From the NCBI RefSeq assembly GCF_010183535.1, contig NC_071331.1:18414001-18478000 (forward strand): DNA of 64,000 nucleotides, given 5' to 3'. This document shows, piece by piece, positions 23,601 to 36,154 of this stretch (within the stretch, counting starts at the first letter, position 1; every line of letters begins with the position of its first letter). The stretch is from Caenorhabditis remanei. Its lineage: Eukaryota; Nematoda; Chromadorea; Rhabditida; Rhabditidae. The notes beneath the pieces were generated by a model, which was given only the letters and a program-made list of their open reading frames with translations, had not been told where the DNA came from and did no database searches. Made by a program: the position numbers and the translations under genes.

Positions 23601-26600
23601 AACATTTTTAACCTACGCTACCAGAGTTACTTTCCCTAAAATTTGTTCTGTTTCAAATTATCCAGAAGAAAATGAGTGTTCTTCATTAATCGATTTACTC
23701 ATGGTTTTCTCGGGTACAGATTTTTCGATACTCAGCACCCCTTCCATAATTCAAAACCCAAAGAGCATCATGAATCCGTGCTTAAAATTCCGAAATTTTC
23801 AGCTACAAGAAGCTACAAAGCTAGGCCTATCGTATCATTCTGTCCTGAAATTGTTCCTCACCTCCTCTTCTTCTTTTTCTTCGTATTCTTCCAACTCCTT
23901 CTTCTTCTCCTCTCATTTCCGTTGTTGCCTGTCAACCACATTGGCTCTCTTTTTGTTTTCTTTTTCAATTTTCACTTTATTATTTATTCTTTAAGCTTAT
24001 TTTTGTTGGTTTTGATTGATATTCAGGATTAGGAGAGAGTCAATTTCTTTATTTAGATTTATCATCAAGGCAATGATCCCCAATTGAGGTTACTGTTTCA
24101 AAAACAAAAAATCCATTCAAAATATATTTCAAACTAATTTTGATTCCAGGAAACAGCCAACAAAAAATCACTGTTTCACAGTAAGCTGAAATTTTCAAAA
24201 TTTTCAAAAAAATTTAGTTCGACCAGACTTGTCATTTCACGGGCCTGGGGAAAGATTTTGCTGAATTCTTTTTGTTAAATTCACTGAATTCACTGTAGAA
24301 CTAGTTCGACTCGACAATTCAATAGAATTTTTGCGCAAAATGCCCAAAAAACTACTTTTTTTCTAAAATTATTGCTGAAAAAAATGTTTTTCGGGAAAAA
24401 GTCGCTTCACCAGGGTCAACCGGACCGGGCCGGGCCAAGCCGCTGAAAATTTTGACATTTTTAACGATTTCATTTTTAACGATTTCATAGATTATCACTG
24501 ACTCAAGAACGTATCTCTGAAAATTGTCTTGAAAAAAGCAAAAAAATTCTAACTGTTCTCGTTTTTATAAACTTGAGAAATTATTCAAGCGTTCTGCATT
24601 CCATTCAGATGCCCATAAACGTTCAAAGTGTATTTTCCTATATTTTGTTGCTTGCCCTTTCAACAACATCAAATATCAAACCAAATTATTTCTACTAATT
24701 TAATAATTCCCTCTCTCTCCCTCAAAGTTTTTTTTTTCGTTTTTCTCTCTCCTGATCCATGTTGATATAAATGCTGCTCACCCACCTTTTCGCCAATCCT
24801 TTTTATTCGAAATAAGCCTTCGATAGGATTAGTAAAGTCCATTGCTTATCAACCGGATATCCATTCTCTTTTCATTCGATTCATACGTCGACGATTTCCG
24901 CCTGATAGGTATCTTTTTCTGGAATTCGCTATCTATTCATGATTTTGGTGCGGAAGGTTGTGGAGTTTTGCAGCTATTTTTGGAATTTTGAAATGTCTAG
25001 AACAGTTTTTTCTAAGAAATTGTTTCACCTTTCGTCTTTTTTTTTTTGAAAAAGACGTGTATTCTTGTATTGGTAAGTAATTGAGTTAAGTGAGGTAAAA
25101 TACTTTTTTAAAATCTCCTATGAAACGGTGAAATTTTTTTGAAATTTTTTTGAATTAAACTCTCCTTAACTTGTATTGGCAAAAGAGATATATAATTTTT
25201 TTTCATGAAACCGAAATAAAACAAATTCTCAAATTCTTAAATTTCGAAGGGTTGGAATTAGCTCGGCACTGTTCTTACAAATGCGCTACAGCGAAATGTC
25301 CTTGAGAAATGTCTTTTTTTCCTTGAGTCTCTCAATTTCGCTCACAATTTTCTTCGGTTTCGGCAGAGCGCGATTGTAATAAGCATGCCGTGCTAATAAA
25401 ACCAAAAATTTAAACATGTCCAAATTGCTTTCATGATTGTAATGATCAGTTAATCAGACTACTGACTGTTGGAAATTTCATATTTTTTTGACCCATACTT
25501 GAAACAGAATTTTTTTTGTGACATTTTCAGAGAATTATAGAAAGTTTTGCAATCATTTAGTCAGAAGTTGATTTGAGAACTCCTTGAAACAGTGGAAAGC
25601 CATAGAAAATATTCAAAAGTATCGCCCTTCATCCCCCAATTATTTTTTTCTTGTTGGCAACCTGATTGTTTTGGAAATATCTTTTCATCATCATCACCAT
25701 CACCCCAACCTAACCTTTCAACCTACCCCATCCCGAATTTTTTTTTGTTCTATACCTCCTTTGTACCCCCCTCTTCTTCTCGTTCTTTTTACCAACTGCC
25801 GTTACATTCTCTTATCCAGGAGCTCTTCCGAAATCCGAGTGACTAGATGAAATGAATAGACACAGACATGTTTTGTGTCTCTGAGTCTATTGAGATATTA
25901 GATATCTCTCGGCATTTTTTTCATCTAATTTATTGTCAATGAATTATGAGAGTGAATCCGCGGAAGAGCTGAGGGGAGAGCAAAGCAATTGAAGAAGAAA
26001 TGAGATAGTGGGAATGATCTGTCAGGAAAAAACATATAATTTGAAAGTAATTATTGGAGAGAAAAGATCTTCGATGGGTGGTTAAATGTTGGGAGAAAAA
26101 CAAAAATAGTTGCAAAATGGCATTGAGTCAAAATTAAAGTCATTTAGCAAAAACTGATAAACTCGGATCCAAAAAATATTTTTACAGTTTCAAATATTTT
26201 TTGAAAAGTTTCATAATGGGATTATTCAGGTCATGTAAAAATGTATTTTAACACAGTTTTTCCTTATTCACGAGTGTCGAGAAACTATTTTTTTTAATCC
26301 CATTTTAGCGTTGGTCTAAGAGCATTTTTCCTCTTTTTTGCATTTCTCGACATGCGTATGTAGAAAAACTGTCAAAAAAATCACCGTTCGTGAATAAGGT
26401 AAAATATGTATCAAAATACATTTTTTCATGACCTGAATAACCCCATAAGAACGTGTAGTCCCTGATGGATACTGTACAGATGCCTTAGCTTTTCCTATGG
26501 ACTAACTCCCAATCACGGAACTTTTAATATCACTGAGAAGCCCCACCTCTCCATCCACATCACTTTACACGTTTGCATTCTGACTGAAAAAAAGGAATTT

Positions 26601-29600
26601 CCAAAAAATTCGAGAAGAAACCCTTGAACACTTTTTGTAGTTTATTTTAGTACAAAATGTCACATATTCCCTGCTCAAAGACCCCATTTTGTTTTATGAC
26701 ATCTCCTAGGGGGACAGGTCGTTTGTTTTTTTTCTTTCCTGACTTTATGAGAAAACGAATTGGAAAAATAAGGAGACACTCTCGTGCTTAGGGTGTCAGG
26801 TAGGATGAAGGGGTATGGGAATATGTGTTTTTGGAATTTTTGGGGGAGAAGAAAAATAGGTTTCAGAAGTGTCAAATTACGGTTCGATGGAACTTATCCG
26901 CACAGAAATTACTGAACTTTTGGGTTTTTTCATTCGGGTTCAGAACATTTTGAAATCGTGACGGCTTGATCTCAAACATTTTCAGTTTTGAAAGACCTCG
27001 CTTTAAAATTTTTGAAACCTATACAACTAGAACTAAGTAGATACCCAATGAGATGGGATTCAGCAAAGTTTTTGTACAGAAAATCTGAAACAGGAAACAA
27101 AATTTAAAAGAACTGCTTCCAACAACCTAGCACCGACCAAACTCAACCACGTTCATTTGAATACCTCCTCTCCCTCTCGGCTCTTACTCATTACTCCCCC
27201 CAATCACACTATACCTCAAATCTCATCACTATCACTATACCTATCATCCAATATATCTGTCCTCCCCCCATTTCATCGCCCGTTCGTCACAATCCACTGG
27301 TCGACCGATTCATCTTAATTCTCCCTTTCGTTTCGATATCTTCTCGTTCCCCTCTCTCAATTCTTCTTGTGATATTCTCTCCACATTCTCTGTGCTCTTC
27401 TTCATCTTCTTCATCTTCTCTTTTTCTTCATGCTGCTTCCAGCAAAACGGTTAGTCGAGTGATCGAATTGGGCGGGGCTTTGCCATACAGGCGGGGCACT
27501 GCCCCCGGACCCTCCTCTTCATCGAATTCATCTTCAGTCCAACAGACGACACAACATCAAAGACTCGAATCGGCTAGGTCGAGTGCTTCGCTTGTTTCGA
27601 GAGCCTCTTCTACTTCGTCATCCAATTACAACAGGGCGATGATACAGTAAGTTTTGAGGGGATGGAGTATTTTTTGGGATTATGATTTTGGAGGGAAGGT
27701 TTTCGTAGTCTACTATGTTTTCCCATGCCGGATTGTTTTCTCTTAAAATCATTATATTGAATTCTGAATTGTATGTGTACTGAAACTGAAACCCACATTT
27801 TTCTATACTAGTTTTGATGATCAAACAAGGAGCTGACCAACTAATATGGGAATTTCATCTCGTAGTTTGTTGAAACGGCAGATATTTTTTCTTTATTTCA
27901 ACTTCAATGCGCCTGTAAATTTTTACCGTTTCACAGTTATTTCAAAATTGATGCATAAAATGTTTCACTGATTAAATGAAGATTGGCGCTCGAAGAGTAA
28001 ATATGAATACCAACATTTTAATCAAACTGCAACTTATAACGGTTTCTGTTGCTTGAATAATAGATTCGATTGTTGATAAATAATTAATTTATGATTTGAA
28101 ACGGGTAAAAAATGAATTGAAAAAATCTAAATTAAATTAATATATGAAAGACTTATTAGACAATAGGTGCAACCTTTGAAACAGTGGTGAAATGTTTCTA
28201 ATTCATGATCCAAAGTGAGGGAACCTGTAACCTTGTAATCACTAACAATATCCACTTTTTCAACAAAAATATAGAAAATTATGTTTCTTTGGTTTCTGAA
28301 AATCGGAAATAAAAGAAAAAAATTGTAGTTAAAAATATTCGAACATAAGTAGAGACAGTAAGATGATTTCAATATCCCGATATTGTAGTAAGTCGCTAAA
28401 CACGAGCAGATACCCGATTTCTTGTCACAAAATTTGTAAATCGCGTGAAACAGTACAATAATCGAATTTTGAGGACATGGAAATGCTGCTCAATTTTTAA
28501 TGTAAAACAAATGTGCATTTGGATTCTCAAACAAAAAAACCTGTCATGAAATGGAAACATGTTTTGAAATATTAGTTACATACCGTAAATACTGTATTAT
28601 AATGGCATTCAGTTATATTTTTCAACTTCCTCCGAGAGAAATTTTGTTGTTTTCAAAAACTCATTAAAATTAAACTTTAAAACTTTTTTGGACGTTCTAT
28701 TTGCTGATCTAGAAATTACTAATCACGCTGCTTCTAATCAGAAACAGAAAAAAAATACAGCAATAATCATATTCATGAATTCTGAGTATAGATTGGGGAC
28801 CGTTATAATACAGGTGCCGTTCTATTACAGGTGCCGTTATAATAGAGTATTTACTTTATTTCTACTGTTTCGTTTGAATAATTTCTAACACATTTTATAT
28901 AGAACCACTCAGTTGTAATACAACTAATTTAACTTTTTCACTCCAGAAATATTTAGCCTGATCCCTCCCTTTCAGCTTGATTAGTCCTTCTCTATCTTCG
29001 CCCTTACTATCCTTTACGACCGACTCCAGTTATATCCCTCCTGGGAGGTAGAGTACACATTCAGTAGGGTCTCTCCAAATGGACCTTCTCCCATTTTTCT
29101 TATTTCGTGTGGAAACGGATCATGTCATCTTCTTGTCCATCAAAATCCTTTCGACTGAAAACCAGCAATTATGTGTGTCAAAATGAAAAGAGAGAACCTC
29201 TTTTTGCACACCCAACACCTCTATTATTGTTTTCTTTTCTGGTTTTTGCTGTGGAGTTTTCAGAATTTTTCATCGGTTTTTTTTCAAACTAGTTTTGTTC
29301 TTTCTCGGAATTTTTCTAGTAAAGCTTACACTTTAGTCTACTTTGGAATTTCTGAATCATATCTAATACTAATTACTACGATGAATAATCTAATCTTTTG
29401 TTAGATTTTCAAGTCCATCTTCTCCAAAACACAATTGACCAACTTGGGTGGCCCCTTCAGCTCTTTCACAGATGACTTGTAACCCAATTAGCCAAGTTTT
29501 TCGTCTCGTCATGAGACAAAACTCAATTCTAAACAATACCAAAAGATCATAACCTAATTTAGTAATACATTACTAACCTCGAATTCTCAAAACTGGCCGT

Positions 29601-32600
29601 CTTAGTCCACGTGAGCCTTTTACTCCTTACTCCTTTTTTTCTTTTTTCTACTCAAACCGGAAACTTTCGGCGTATTATATCCTGTCATTGCTTGTCACCT
29701 TCTCATGTTTCTACACTTGTTTCTATTTTTTTCAACGGCTATTTTCTTTTTTTTCTTTTTTAAAAACCGCAAAATTTTAAGATTTTGTCTCCCTCACCAC
29801 TAAAACTCCTACTAACTAAAAATGACTAAGTCATGTTTTTTTTTGAAATAAACAAGATACTCGATCAAATCTAACTCTTACTATAAAAAAACTATTCCAG
29901 AATAATATTTTTTGTTTAAATAATAGTCGGAGCGCATCACTTTTATATAAAACGGAACGGCTGACTTTCGAAATAACATTGTGAATAATTTATAAACGAA
30001 ATGTGTATTTTTGGAGAAATGACATAATGTAAATAGTACTAATGACTAGATCTTGACCTAGAACGTTTTCTCATTTTTACTTCTAGCGTACATATTCCTG
30101 GAACTAAAGTATATCAAAAGTCATAAAAAATTAGCATTTATTCAAATGAATAGAAGAGGAGACGGAAAGTTCACATTTGTTTATTCCATAATAATTTCTG
30201 CTCATCTTAAACTTTTCCTATATAAACATTTGCTCGGAAGTTTTTTGTTTCGGTTAGATTTGTTTTATGCTGAATAATTATTGTGTTCTGGAGTTGGATA
30301 TTGATGATTTCATTGTGAAACGGAGAAATTTTGAAAGTTATTTATGAAAATCTGGAGCCATGCATCTACTACAAAAAATTTGAGCCCTTGATCAGCTTTT
30401 TGATCAACTTTTGCTGGAATCATGCCCCACCAGAATGATGGTTTGTGATAATTTAGGTAATTGCTTCATCTCATAATAATCGTTAGTTTGTTTCGAATGC
30501 AGATATGCTTTTTGTTCGAACTCTTCCTAATCGAAACGAAAGTTTTTACAGTCTAAACTGGTAACATAACTTTCTCTGAAACAAAAATTCTGTTTCAGAT
30601 TTTCCTCCGACAATTAATGATTTTTGATCACAATCTCTTATCTCCATTCATCCCGTTTTCATCTAATATCATCCCATCCGTCCCCGTCTTCTATCCGTCT
30701 TTTTTCATGGGTTCAAGTGATACTCCGAATCCCATAAACCTTATCTTTCGCTCTCTCCACTCGTTGTCATGTGTGATCTTCAAAAAGCGACTGAATCAAT
30801 TCTCTCTTCCTGGTTCCTCACATTTTTACAACAAAAAAGTACATCGTCGCCGCTCTCACATAGACGATTGTGCTTTGGTCTGGCGAAACGAGTAGATTTT
30901 CGACCGTTGACGACGGAGCCAAAGAAACACTACACAGTTGTCTTCTTGTTAATAGAGGAAAGAGTTAAAAATAGTGAAAAGGAAGGCTCCGAGCACAGAT
31001 CACAACACGGGAAGACCAGTCGGAACGTGAGATTCATGGGACAACGACGAAGACCAATTGTTGAAAGAATGAAGTGAAATGACACCTGTGTTCTGTCAGA
31101 TTGGGTTAGATGGACTCGGTGGTTTTGACAAGTGGAGAAACATTAGGGGAGCGACCTACATGACTGGAATTACATCTGGAGGAATTTGAAGCGCTATGAA
31201 AAAAATGACGTTGGAGTTTCTGTATAAAAAGTTTGGCCAACTTGATTCAGCATACGCCAAGAATTTTTCATGTGTTCTAACGGAAAAGAAGCTGAGTGAC
31301 TTACTGGCTTTAAGACTTCTAGCCAAAGTAATTTTGGTCAAAATTTGAAAGTTCCTCTCTGTAACATTTTCCTGCAAAAACCTAGAACTCTGCGCTCTAC
31401 CAGGACACTTTTTTTCAAATTCCCCCTTCTTCAAGTAATCGGATAGCTCTTTGATGTTCAACATCTTGTCTCCTCTGAGTCCACTAGTCCATTTCAACCT
31501 CCTATAACATGTTTTATGACACCCCCTTTGTTAATAGCTCCTCACAGAGCAATTAGGCTCTTTTCGACTCCTTTTACGACTTGTATAATAAAGTTCTTTA
31601 CGAATCCATTCTCTAACCGATTACCGTAGACTAACTGAATCACCATTCCATTTCAAACCACCATTTCGTGTTCCCAAAATTTTTCCGATTACTCGCTTGT
31701 AATCATGTCGAAAGGGTCCTTCAGAATGAGTCGTAACGTTTATATCCTTCTATCCCTTTCCCCGCTTGAGTGAGAGCACTGCCACCACCGACTGCTTGGA
31801 CTCCGCCCACTTCTTACTCTTACTGTCTATCATCATCCCCTTGAAGCAGACACCCCAACCACCACCACTCTTGTGTATGTCCCGTTGGTCCGTCGAACAA
31901 ACAAAAAAACTCTCACAATAACTAACCAAACTCTTTTTGTCTGTCTTAAACTTGTCTTTTGTCTCATTCTGTCTCTTTACATATTCTTGATTTCTGAATC
32001 TCTGAAAATCGTATTCTGAAACTGAACATCTATATAGGACCCATCTGATCCTGTATGGCATTGCTCATAGCACCAACTGTTGCGGCGTAAGTTTTGGGGT
32101 TGAGGGGATCAAAAAAATTATGATGACGAGTTGTAGGACTCTTAGGGTTTCTCATTTATACCAGAAAACTTTGGAAATTTTCAAAATTTTCAGACAAATC
32201 GCCTCGGGAAGTACATCGATGGCGGCAGTGTCGGGATGTGAACGGGAAAATTCCGTGGATAATCAACCGGATAGAGCAAGTATTGATGATCGATCAAGTA
32301 ACAAGTGAGTTCGAAAAATCCCCCACTTAAACAAACACATGTTTTCTTCCTAAGTGCTCCCAACTATCATCATCATAAATTTTGTAGAATGTACGACGAG
32401 GATGTGGAGAGTCGAATGATTCCACTGGAGCGTCCGAGTCATAAAGGAAGTATTCGGGATAACACGCCAGACTCGATTCTCAGGTTGAATATTGGTGGAA
32501 GTAGTTATCGGATTCGGACCAGATCTATCATCAAGTTCGGGCCAAAAACACTTTTGGGTATGTTGAGTTGTTGAGAAAAGGCCTCTGAGTTTAAGTGAGA

Positions 32601-35203
32601 TCCATTTCAGGCCGCTTCTGTCGTATGAACCATGAACACCGTCGCCAGTGGGCCGACTGGTACTTTGAGGACCAAGACGAGTATTTTTTCGAACGAGTTC
32701 CCAGGTATTTATGTTTTCATTACTTTCAGACAAAGAGGTGTTATGTCTGACAAGAGGTGTTGTAGTTTGTGTTGTCTCTCCTCTGTGTCAGCTGTTTGGC
32801 CATGGACCAACAGAAGACTCATTAATTAAGTAGAGAAAAGAGGAAGGAATGCACAGAGAGCAAGGAAAAAAACATAACAAATCTCGTCGTTTTTTTTTCG
32901 GAAAAAATCTTCTTGTTAAATTATTTATTATTTCTTTTATTTTTCAGATACTTTGACCCGATCTATGATTTCTATGCAACTGGAAAACTTCACGTTCCAA
33001 AGGATTTATGCTTCGATAAATTTATGGCCGAGCTCCGTTTCTGGGCTGTTTCGAAGTCGCGGATGGATGAGTGCTGCTCTCCATTCGCACAGTATTGTGT
33101 CACTATGGGAGGAGATCCAAAGTATACGGTAGGTATACGGTATCCTCTCTTTTTAAGAACCTTATTAGTACAGTAGGACTCTGTCATTACAGTAATCTAA
33201 TTTTAGGATGAAGACAAGGAACTCCAAAAGGTATAAAATGATATTGGCTCGCAAACTAAAAATACATTTTTGCATCTTTTTGCTAACTTTTCTCTTACCT
33301 TTTTTCAATTTATCATTCATAACCAACCAACCCCATCAACCTGGAAAACTGGGCAGCTAACTGTAAAACGGATTGTTTTCAGGAGAAGGACCACTTCATT
33401 GGTGTCAGATGTGCTAATATCCGTCGGAGATTATGGTTGATTTTGGAAGGACACTCACAGAGTAAATGGTGGAAGGTAAGGAATTGGTTTATCCAGTTGA
33501 GAGTGAAAAACCTGAAACAGTAGAAATTTTAAAATTCTAAGTAAAATCTCTTATGTAATTCCAGGCGTTCGAAGTAATATCCACCGCATTCGTTGTTCTC
33601 TCGATCTCTGCACTAATTCTCGGATCGATTCCAGAATTCCAAGTGCCTCAAAAAAGTGAAGACGGACAACTGGTGTATGCTACGGCGACGTATCCAACAT
33701 ATCCAAATGGAGGTGGAATGACGATCGAGAGTCGGACTGTTGTTCGAGAAGGATCTGATAATTCGGTTAGTTGGGAGAGATGGTAATTTATTGGGGTTTC
33801 CGGGGAATGTGGAATGTGGAAGAGGCAATTGGAAATGTCGGTTCAAGTTGGGTATGAAGGGTCTGAGAATAGATAAATGATGATTTTCTTGATTCAATAG
33901 AAACTCAGAATTAGATTTCTGTTATGATTCGGGTTTTGAATACATTGTGAGTCATTGAAACTGTGAACAAGTTTTGAATGAGAGACACCATCTTAAAATT
34001 AAATTTTACTAGCAAGTTCACCTCACCAGTTTCAATGTAATAGATTCACTTACATGCTATCTAAAAATTATCCAGGCCACCTTGAACCGACTCAAACCTA
34101 AAGGTATGTTACCCCGGAAACTGACTAAACAACTTTACAGACGGATGATGATAGTATCATCGAAGTAACTGACCCGACAACCCGAGTAAATGGAAAGGTA
34201 GACATATCACACTCTATATATCTCTATGTGTCTTTCTCTCTCTCACGGAGTTTTCCTTTTTCAATAGAATAAGAGAGAAATCTATTCATTGTCATTCACA
34301 ACTCGACTAACATTTTCCATCTTCTACTGTTTCTGTTGAAAGAAAGGACGGCATCGAATTCTATGAAAACTATTTGATTTTCAGGTTGAAATGACGGAAC
34401 ATCCGGTGTTTACATGGGTCGAAAATGTTTGTGTCATTTATTTCTCGATTGAATACGCGATGCGATTCATTGTGGCACCCAGAAAGGTTAGTAGGTTTTA
34501 TGAGAGTCTTATCAAATTGAAAACGTTTCTAGCTCGCCTTCGCTCGTCAAATCCTGAACGTCATCGATCTCTTGTCCATCGCTCCATTCTACTTTGAACT
34601 TCTTCTATGGATTTGTGGAATCAGTGGAGAGAATGTGAGGAAAGTCAGATGGGCGTTCTTGACAGTCCGTCTACTTCGTGTGCTTCGTGTCATCAGAATT
34701 GCCAAATTGGGAAGATTCTCACCAGGTCTTGCCAACTTCGCCCTCACCATCCGAAAATCCAAGAAACAAATGCAAATGGTTGGTATTGTGATGATGACCG
34801 TAGTCATCTTCTTCTCCACTTTGATCTACTTCTTGGAAAGAGATGAACCTGGAACCAAGTTCACAAGTATTCCAGCAACATTCTGGTGGTTTGTTATCAC
34901 TACTCTGGAGTCTTCTATAATTTTGTTCCAAAATTCAGGTGTGTTGTCACTATGGCCACTGTCGGATACGGAGATCTCGTGCCAGTTACAGTCGCTGGAA
35001 AGTTGGTTGGAAGTGGAGCCATCGTTTGTGGTGTCATGGTGTTGGCACTTCCAATTACTATTATGGTAGGGACAAATTGAAATTTTGAATAAATAAAAAA
35101 TGACAATTCCTTGTTTCAGGTCAACAATTTCATGCAAGTCGTCAAACTCCGCGAAGAGCAAATCGTCAAAAAGTACGCACAACAACATGGAGACCAAGTC
35201 TAA
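17608..35203 (+). CDS. Voltage-gated potassium channel, Kv2/Shab-like, two alternative N-termini
   Basis: Long form, 15 exons, 674 residues: 17608-17701, 21211-21337, 27443-27646, 32194-32304, 32388-32557, 32611-32704, 32948-33128, 33207-33230 (24-nt microexon), 33383-33475, 33565-33765, 34141-34197, 34385-34486, 34533-34888, 34939-35065, 35120-35203. Phases agree throughout. In the long form, the T1 tetramerisation domain ([40 protein letters not shown]) spans about 210-330. S1 is near 367-390, S2 462-482, S3 496-515, S4 525-547 with [17 protein letters not shown]5 569-588, the selectivity filter TVGYGD at 612-617, and S6 625-650. It conducts K+ outward on depolarisation at the plasma membrane as a tetramer. 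[12 protein letters not shown] before the filter and LWLILEG..S1 match the Shab subfamily better than Shaw or Shaker. Worm kvs-type genes (perhaps kvs-1) are the likely relatives, not proven. S6 has LPIT instead of the usual P-x-P. AATAAA at 35565-35570. Confidence 0.88.
18259..20767. mobile_element. Foldback transposon B, GGCTCT termini, 8-bp target duplication
   Basis: 2509 bp in intron 1 of the potassium channel gene. Ends GGCTCTGTTCCAAAATCGGA and inverted TCCGATTTTGGAACAGAGCC are flanked by exact direct repeats AAATGTTT (18251-18258 and 20768-20775). The outer arms are tandem 18-bp-type units (TCGGAGGCCCATRGCAGAA / ATAAAAAA variants). Further in, matching inverted sequences (around AAGCAACTACAGTGCGTCCA near 18648 and its inverse near 20410-20430) extend the terminal repeats to about 400 bp. 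No transposase frame is visible. It contains a nested element at 19163-20222. Confidence 0.8.
19163..20222. mobile_element. Nested TIR element C (CTCAGGGAATTTT) inside element B
   Basis: CTCAGGGAATTTTGGGCAAT at the left and TAAAATTCCCTGAG at the right are inverted. Subterminal blocks are rich in GGGCAATTCGCCCAC and GGGCAACTTGCCC motifs in opposite orientation at the two ends. About 1.06 kb, no clear open frame. A target duplication could not be settled by eye. Confidence 0.55.
22034..23290 (+). mobile_element. Decayed mariner-like transposon 2
   Basis: 1257 bp in intron 2 of the potassium channel gene. Inverted ends TTAGGTTGGTTCATAATTTT and AAAATTATGAACCAACCTAA are flanked by TA (22032-22033 and 23291-23292). 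Plus-strand remnants of a mariner transposase are readable near 22450 (a YQTTR-like helix-turn-helix start) and near 22920 (a degraded form of the DNARPH catalytic block, read as [10 protein letters not shown], followed by a Gly-Trp). Frames are broken, so it is inactive. Confidence 0.8.
24225..24442. repeat. GC-core dispersed repeat (degenerate copy)
   Basis: Starts CCAGACTTGTCATTTCACGG and ends in CCGGACCGGGCCGGGCCAAG. Same family as the better-preserved copies at 39853-40047, 41372-41619 and 58472-58627. Confidence 0.45.
25258..25396. mobile_element. Small TIR element (TTAGC...GCTAA), copy 2
   Basis: 139 bp, TTAGCTCGGCACTGTTCTTA to inverted TAATAAGCATGCCGTGCTAA, followed by TA. Same length and interior as copy 1 at 17122-17260. 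Confidence 0.7.
26218..26443. mobile_element. Palindromic MITE-like element
   Basis: Left end GGGATTATTCAGGTCATG and right end CATGACCTGAATAACCCC are inverted. Internal arms (CCTTATTCACGAGTGTCGAG / CGTTCGTGAATAAGG) also pair. About 226 bp, non-coding, in intron 2 of the potassium channel gene. Confidence 0.65.
28581..28856. mobile_element. MITE with TACCGTAAAT termini (copy 2)
   Basis: Begins TACCGTAAATACTGTATTAT, ends GCCGTTATAATAGAGTATTT, with GTTATAATACAGGTGCCG inside. Lies in intron 3 of the potassium channel gene. Confidence 0.65.
32055..32086 (+). CDS. Alternative first exon of the potassium channel (short isoform)
   Basis: ATG at 32055 reads [10 protein letters not shown], then the donor GC/GTAAGT at 32086 joins in phase to the common exon at 32194 (GC+A gives Ala, then QIASGSTSM). 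The resulting isoform is about 543 residues with the same T1 domain and channel core. It lacks the 142-residue Ser/Arg-rich N-terminus encoded by the three distant exons. A hydrophobic start followed by polar sequence could serve as an N-type inactivation peptide; this is inference. Confidence 0.65.
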
Positions 35204-35564
35204 TTCATTGTTTTCTCTTTCACTTTTATGGACCATGTCCACTCTTTTTTATCCCTGCTTGCCTTTAGCCCATTTTCCCCTTTAGTCCCGATTTTTTCGC
35301 TTTTTCCCTATGCTTGCCGCCCGGTTATTCATATAATTTCTAAGCACACTATTACAAAAAAATCTCTTAGAACTCTATTTTTTCTCCGCTGAATTTTCTA
35401 GTCATTGTGAAGTCATCTCAAACCGAACAACTACTTTCTTATTTTCCCCTACAATCAAGATTTGCAATTAATTTCAATTCCCCTTTTTCCTTCTTCGTCT
35501 TCCCTTCCTTTTCATGATTTTTTTGTGTCCTTCATTTATATAAAATGATAAGAATCTGATACCT

Positions 35565-35570
35565 AATAAA
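35565..35570 (+). terminator. poly(A) signal of the potassium channel gene
   Basis: AATAAA 362 bp after the channel stop codon. Confidence 0.5.
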
Positions 35571-36023
35571 AGCTATTTGTCAATCACAAAATGGGGAAAA
35601 AAACGAGAGAAATCTCAAGGCTGCCGAGAAGAAATGTGTTCTTTTTTGTCGTTTTGGGTGGCTTTTTTCATTGAAAAGTTGAGATGTCGTGACAGAAGAT
35701 TAATGATTTCCCCGTTTTTCTGTTTTTTGTAAATTATTCAAGAGGATAAGTGTTTCTAGGGAAGTTTCCATTTGATGAAAGATGCTGTTCTGTTTCAGCA
35801 CACAGTTTTAGAAGTTTGTGTTAATAAGTACTTTCGAAAAAATTATCAAATTCATCATTCCACCAAGCTAGGATGTACCTAACAAGTATTTTTTAAATCT
35901 TATTTCTGCGCATATTTCTTGGACCGCGTCCAGTTTGACCGCAATTTTTTCACTGTTTCAAGTTCAATAGAACACTTTAAAGAAATGTTTTGAACTATTA
36001 TTGGAAGAACTGTGATATTCAAC

Positions 36024-36154
36024 TACTGTAAATACTGTATTAAAACGGCACCTGTATTATAACGACACTTTCTTTATTCAGAATTCATGAAAATGATTAT
36101 CCCGGTCTTTTTTTTTGTTCTGATGAGAACCGTTATAATACGATATGTACGGTA
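36024..36154. mobile_element. Short MITE of the TACCGTAAAT family (copy 3)
   Basis: TACTGTAAATACTGTATTAA followed by AACGGCACCTGTATTATAAC, ending GTTATAATACGATATGTACGGTA. About 131 bp, internally deleted compared with copies 1 and 2. Confidence 0.6.

Noticed and set aside
23506..24032. Two overlapping plus-strand frames of 118-162 codons after the second mariner element
   Set aside because: Translations become Ser/Phe/Leu low-complexity from pyrimidine-rich DNA. No acceptor or donor fits the channel exons.
27369..27442. Upstream ATG-less extension of the 27443 exon
   Set aside because: The first 24 codons of that frame are intron pyrimidine tract ending in the acceptor CTTCCAG; the exon proper begins at 27443.
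31156..31497. Minus-strand 113-codon frame within the channel's third intron
   Set aside because: Composition is not implausible for protein, but I found no partner exons, leader acceptor or recognisable motif.
32611..35203. Shaw (Kv3, egl-36-like) assignment of the channel
   Set aside because: The pre-filter segment [12 protein letters not shown], the S1 region and the S6 ALPI..VNNF match Shab-type channels better.
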